Shown here one piece after another: positions 41,201-41,374 of a DNA stretch of 41,374 nucleotides. Below the pieces are notes generated by a model. It saw nothing but the letters and a program-made list of their open reading frames with translations. It was not told the DNA's origin and searched no databases. This stretch comes from Oehlia diaphana (taxonomy: Eukaryota; Glomeromycota; Glomeromycetes; Glomerales; Glomeraceae). The stretch spans positions 118,334 through 159,707 of the forward strand of contig QZLH01000113.1 in the NCBI GenBank assembly GCA_003833135.1, read 5' to 3'. How positions within the stretch are numbered: position 1 is the stretch's first letter; each line of letters opens with the position of its first letter. The translations under genes and the position numbers were made by a program.

Positions 41201-41374
41201 CCTACACATATCCTACACATATCTTACACATATCGGGTACTCAAAATGTAGAAAATCATACACACATATCATATATACATCAGGTACTTATATATATTGT
41301 ATACCTATCAGGTACCTGATATATGTATGATATATATATTAATACCCGATATGTGTATGATAGGTGTATTATTT
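41201..41374. repeat. Inverted-repeat element reaching the window edge
   Basis: A tandem 11-mer (ATCCTACACAT, three copies from 41199) leads into ACACATATCGGGTA, whose inverse TACCCGATATGTGTA lies at 41344-41358. The centre contains TATCAGGTACCTGATA, a perfect 16-bp palindrome (about 41307-41322). It is probably a foldback element; the right end may be cut by the window. Confidence 0.65.

Overview
The window is AT-rich eukaryotic DNA. It has short GT-AG introns of about 50-150 bp, TTAGGG-type repeats, many decayed genes and many short inverted-repeat transposons. The style of the gene families (Crinkler-type NTPase/nuclease remnants, a kinase with a GGFATVY loop, a PIF/Harbinger remnant, lineage-specific membrane proteins in tandem) best fits an arbuscular mycorrhizal fungus of the Rhizophagus/Glomeromycotina type. 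That assignment is an inference from family resemblance, not a database result.

Layout. 1-875 and 9549-10421 are two copies of one segment carrying a broken gene of unknown function, with a remote broken relative at 7652-8286. 5302-6231 is an intact single-exon gene that fuses an almost canonical ubiquitin domain, including its terminal Gly-Gly, to an ADP-ribosyltransferase-like domain. 7108-7609 is a transposon-like element with CGGTT-rich arms. 8473-8935 and 11968-13955 (minus strand) are Crinkler-type effector remnants. 10427-11280 (minus) is a decayed coiled-coil/Cys-rich gene. 14557-15197 holds two short inverted-repeat elements, one a textbook hAT-type MITE with a perfect 8-bp target duplication. 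15988-16475 (minus) is a frameshifted PIF/Harbinger transposase.

The clearest gene is at 16700-20256: a ten-exon kinetochore scaffold (KNL1/Spc7/Spc105). I assembled it from splice signals; the exon lengths sum to 2928 nt, an open frame of 975 codons plus stop. It has SILK and RVSF PP1-docking motifs, a MELT-type array built on an exact 135-bp repeat, a coiled coil and a C-terminal Spc7-like region. G1/S-type promoter motifs (MCB and SCB) lie just upstream. It would work as the outer-kinetochore platform for PP1 and the Bub3-Bub1 checkpoint.

After it come a decayed Cys-rich gene (20645-21276), paired hairpin repeats (22851-23035), another decayed gene (24399-24880, minus) and two tandem paralogous multi-pass membrane proteins (25481-26683 and 27963-29321, minus). 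Their upstream flanks were duplicated with them, and the second copy carries a 27-bp coding repeat. 32362-33098 is an unrecognised, partly frameshifted gene.

The right end (34500-41374) is repeat-dominated: interstitial telomeric repeats, an element with GGTCT arms, a mariner-type MITE, a GATATC-rich foldback of about 440 bp, a strongly decayed protein kinase gene, and a second mariner-type MITE interrupted by a 524-bp hAT-like element. No rRNA, tRNA or CRISPR array was recognised.
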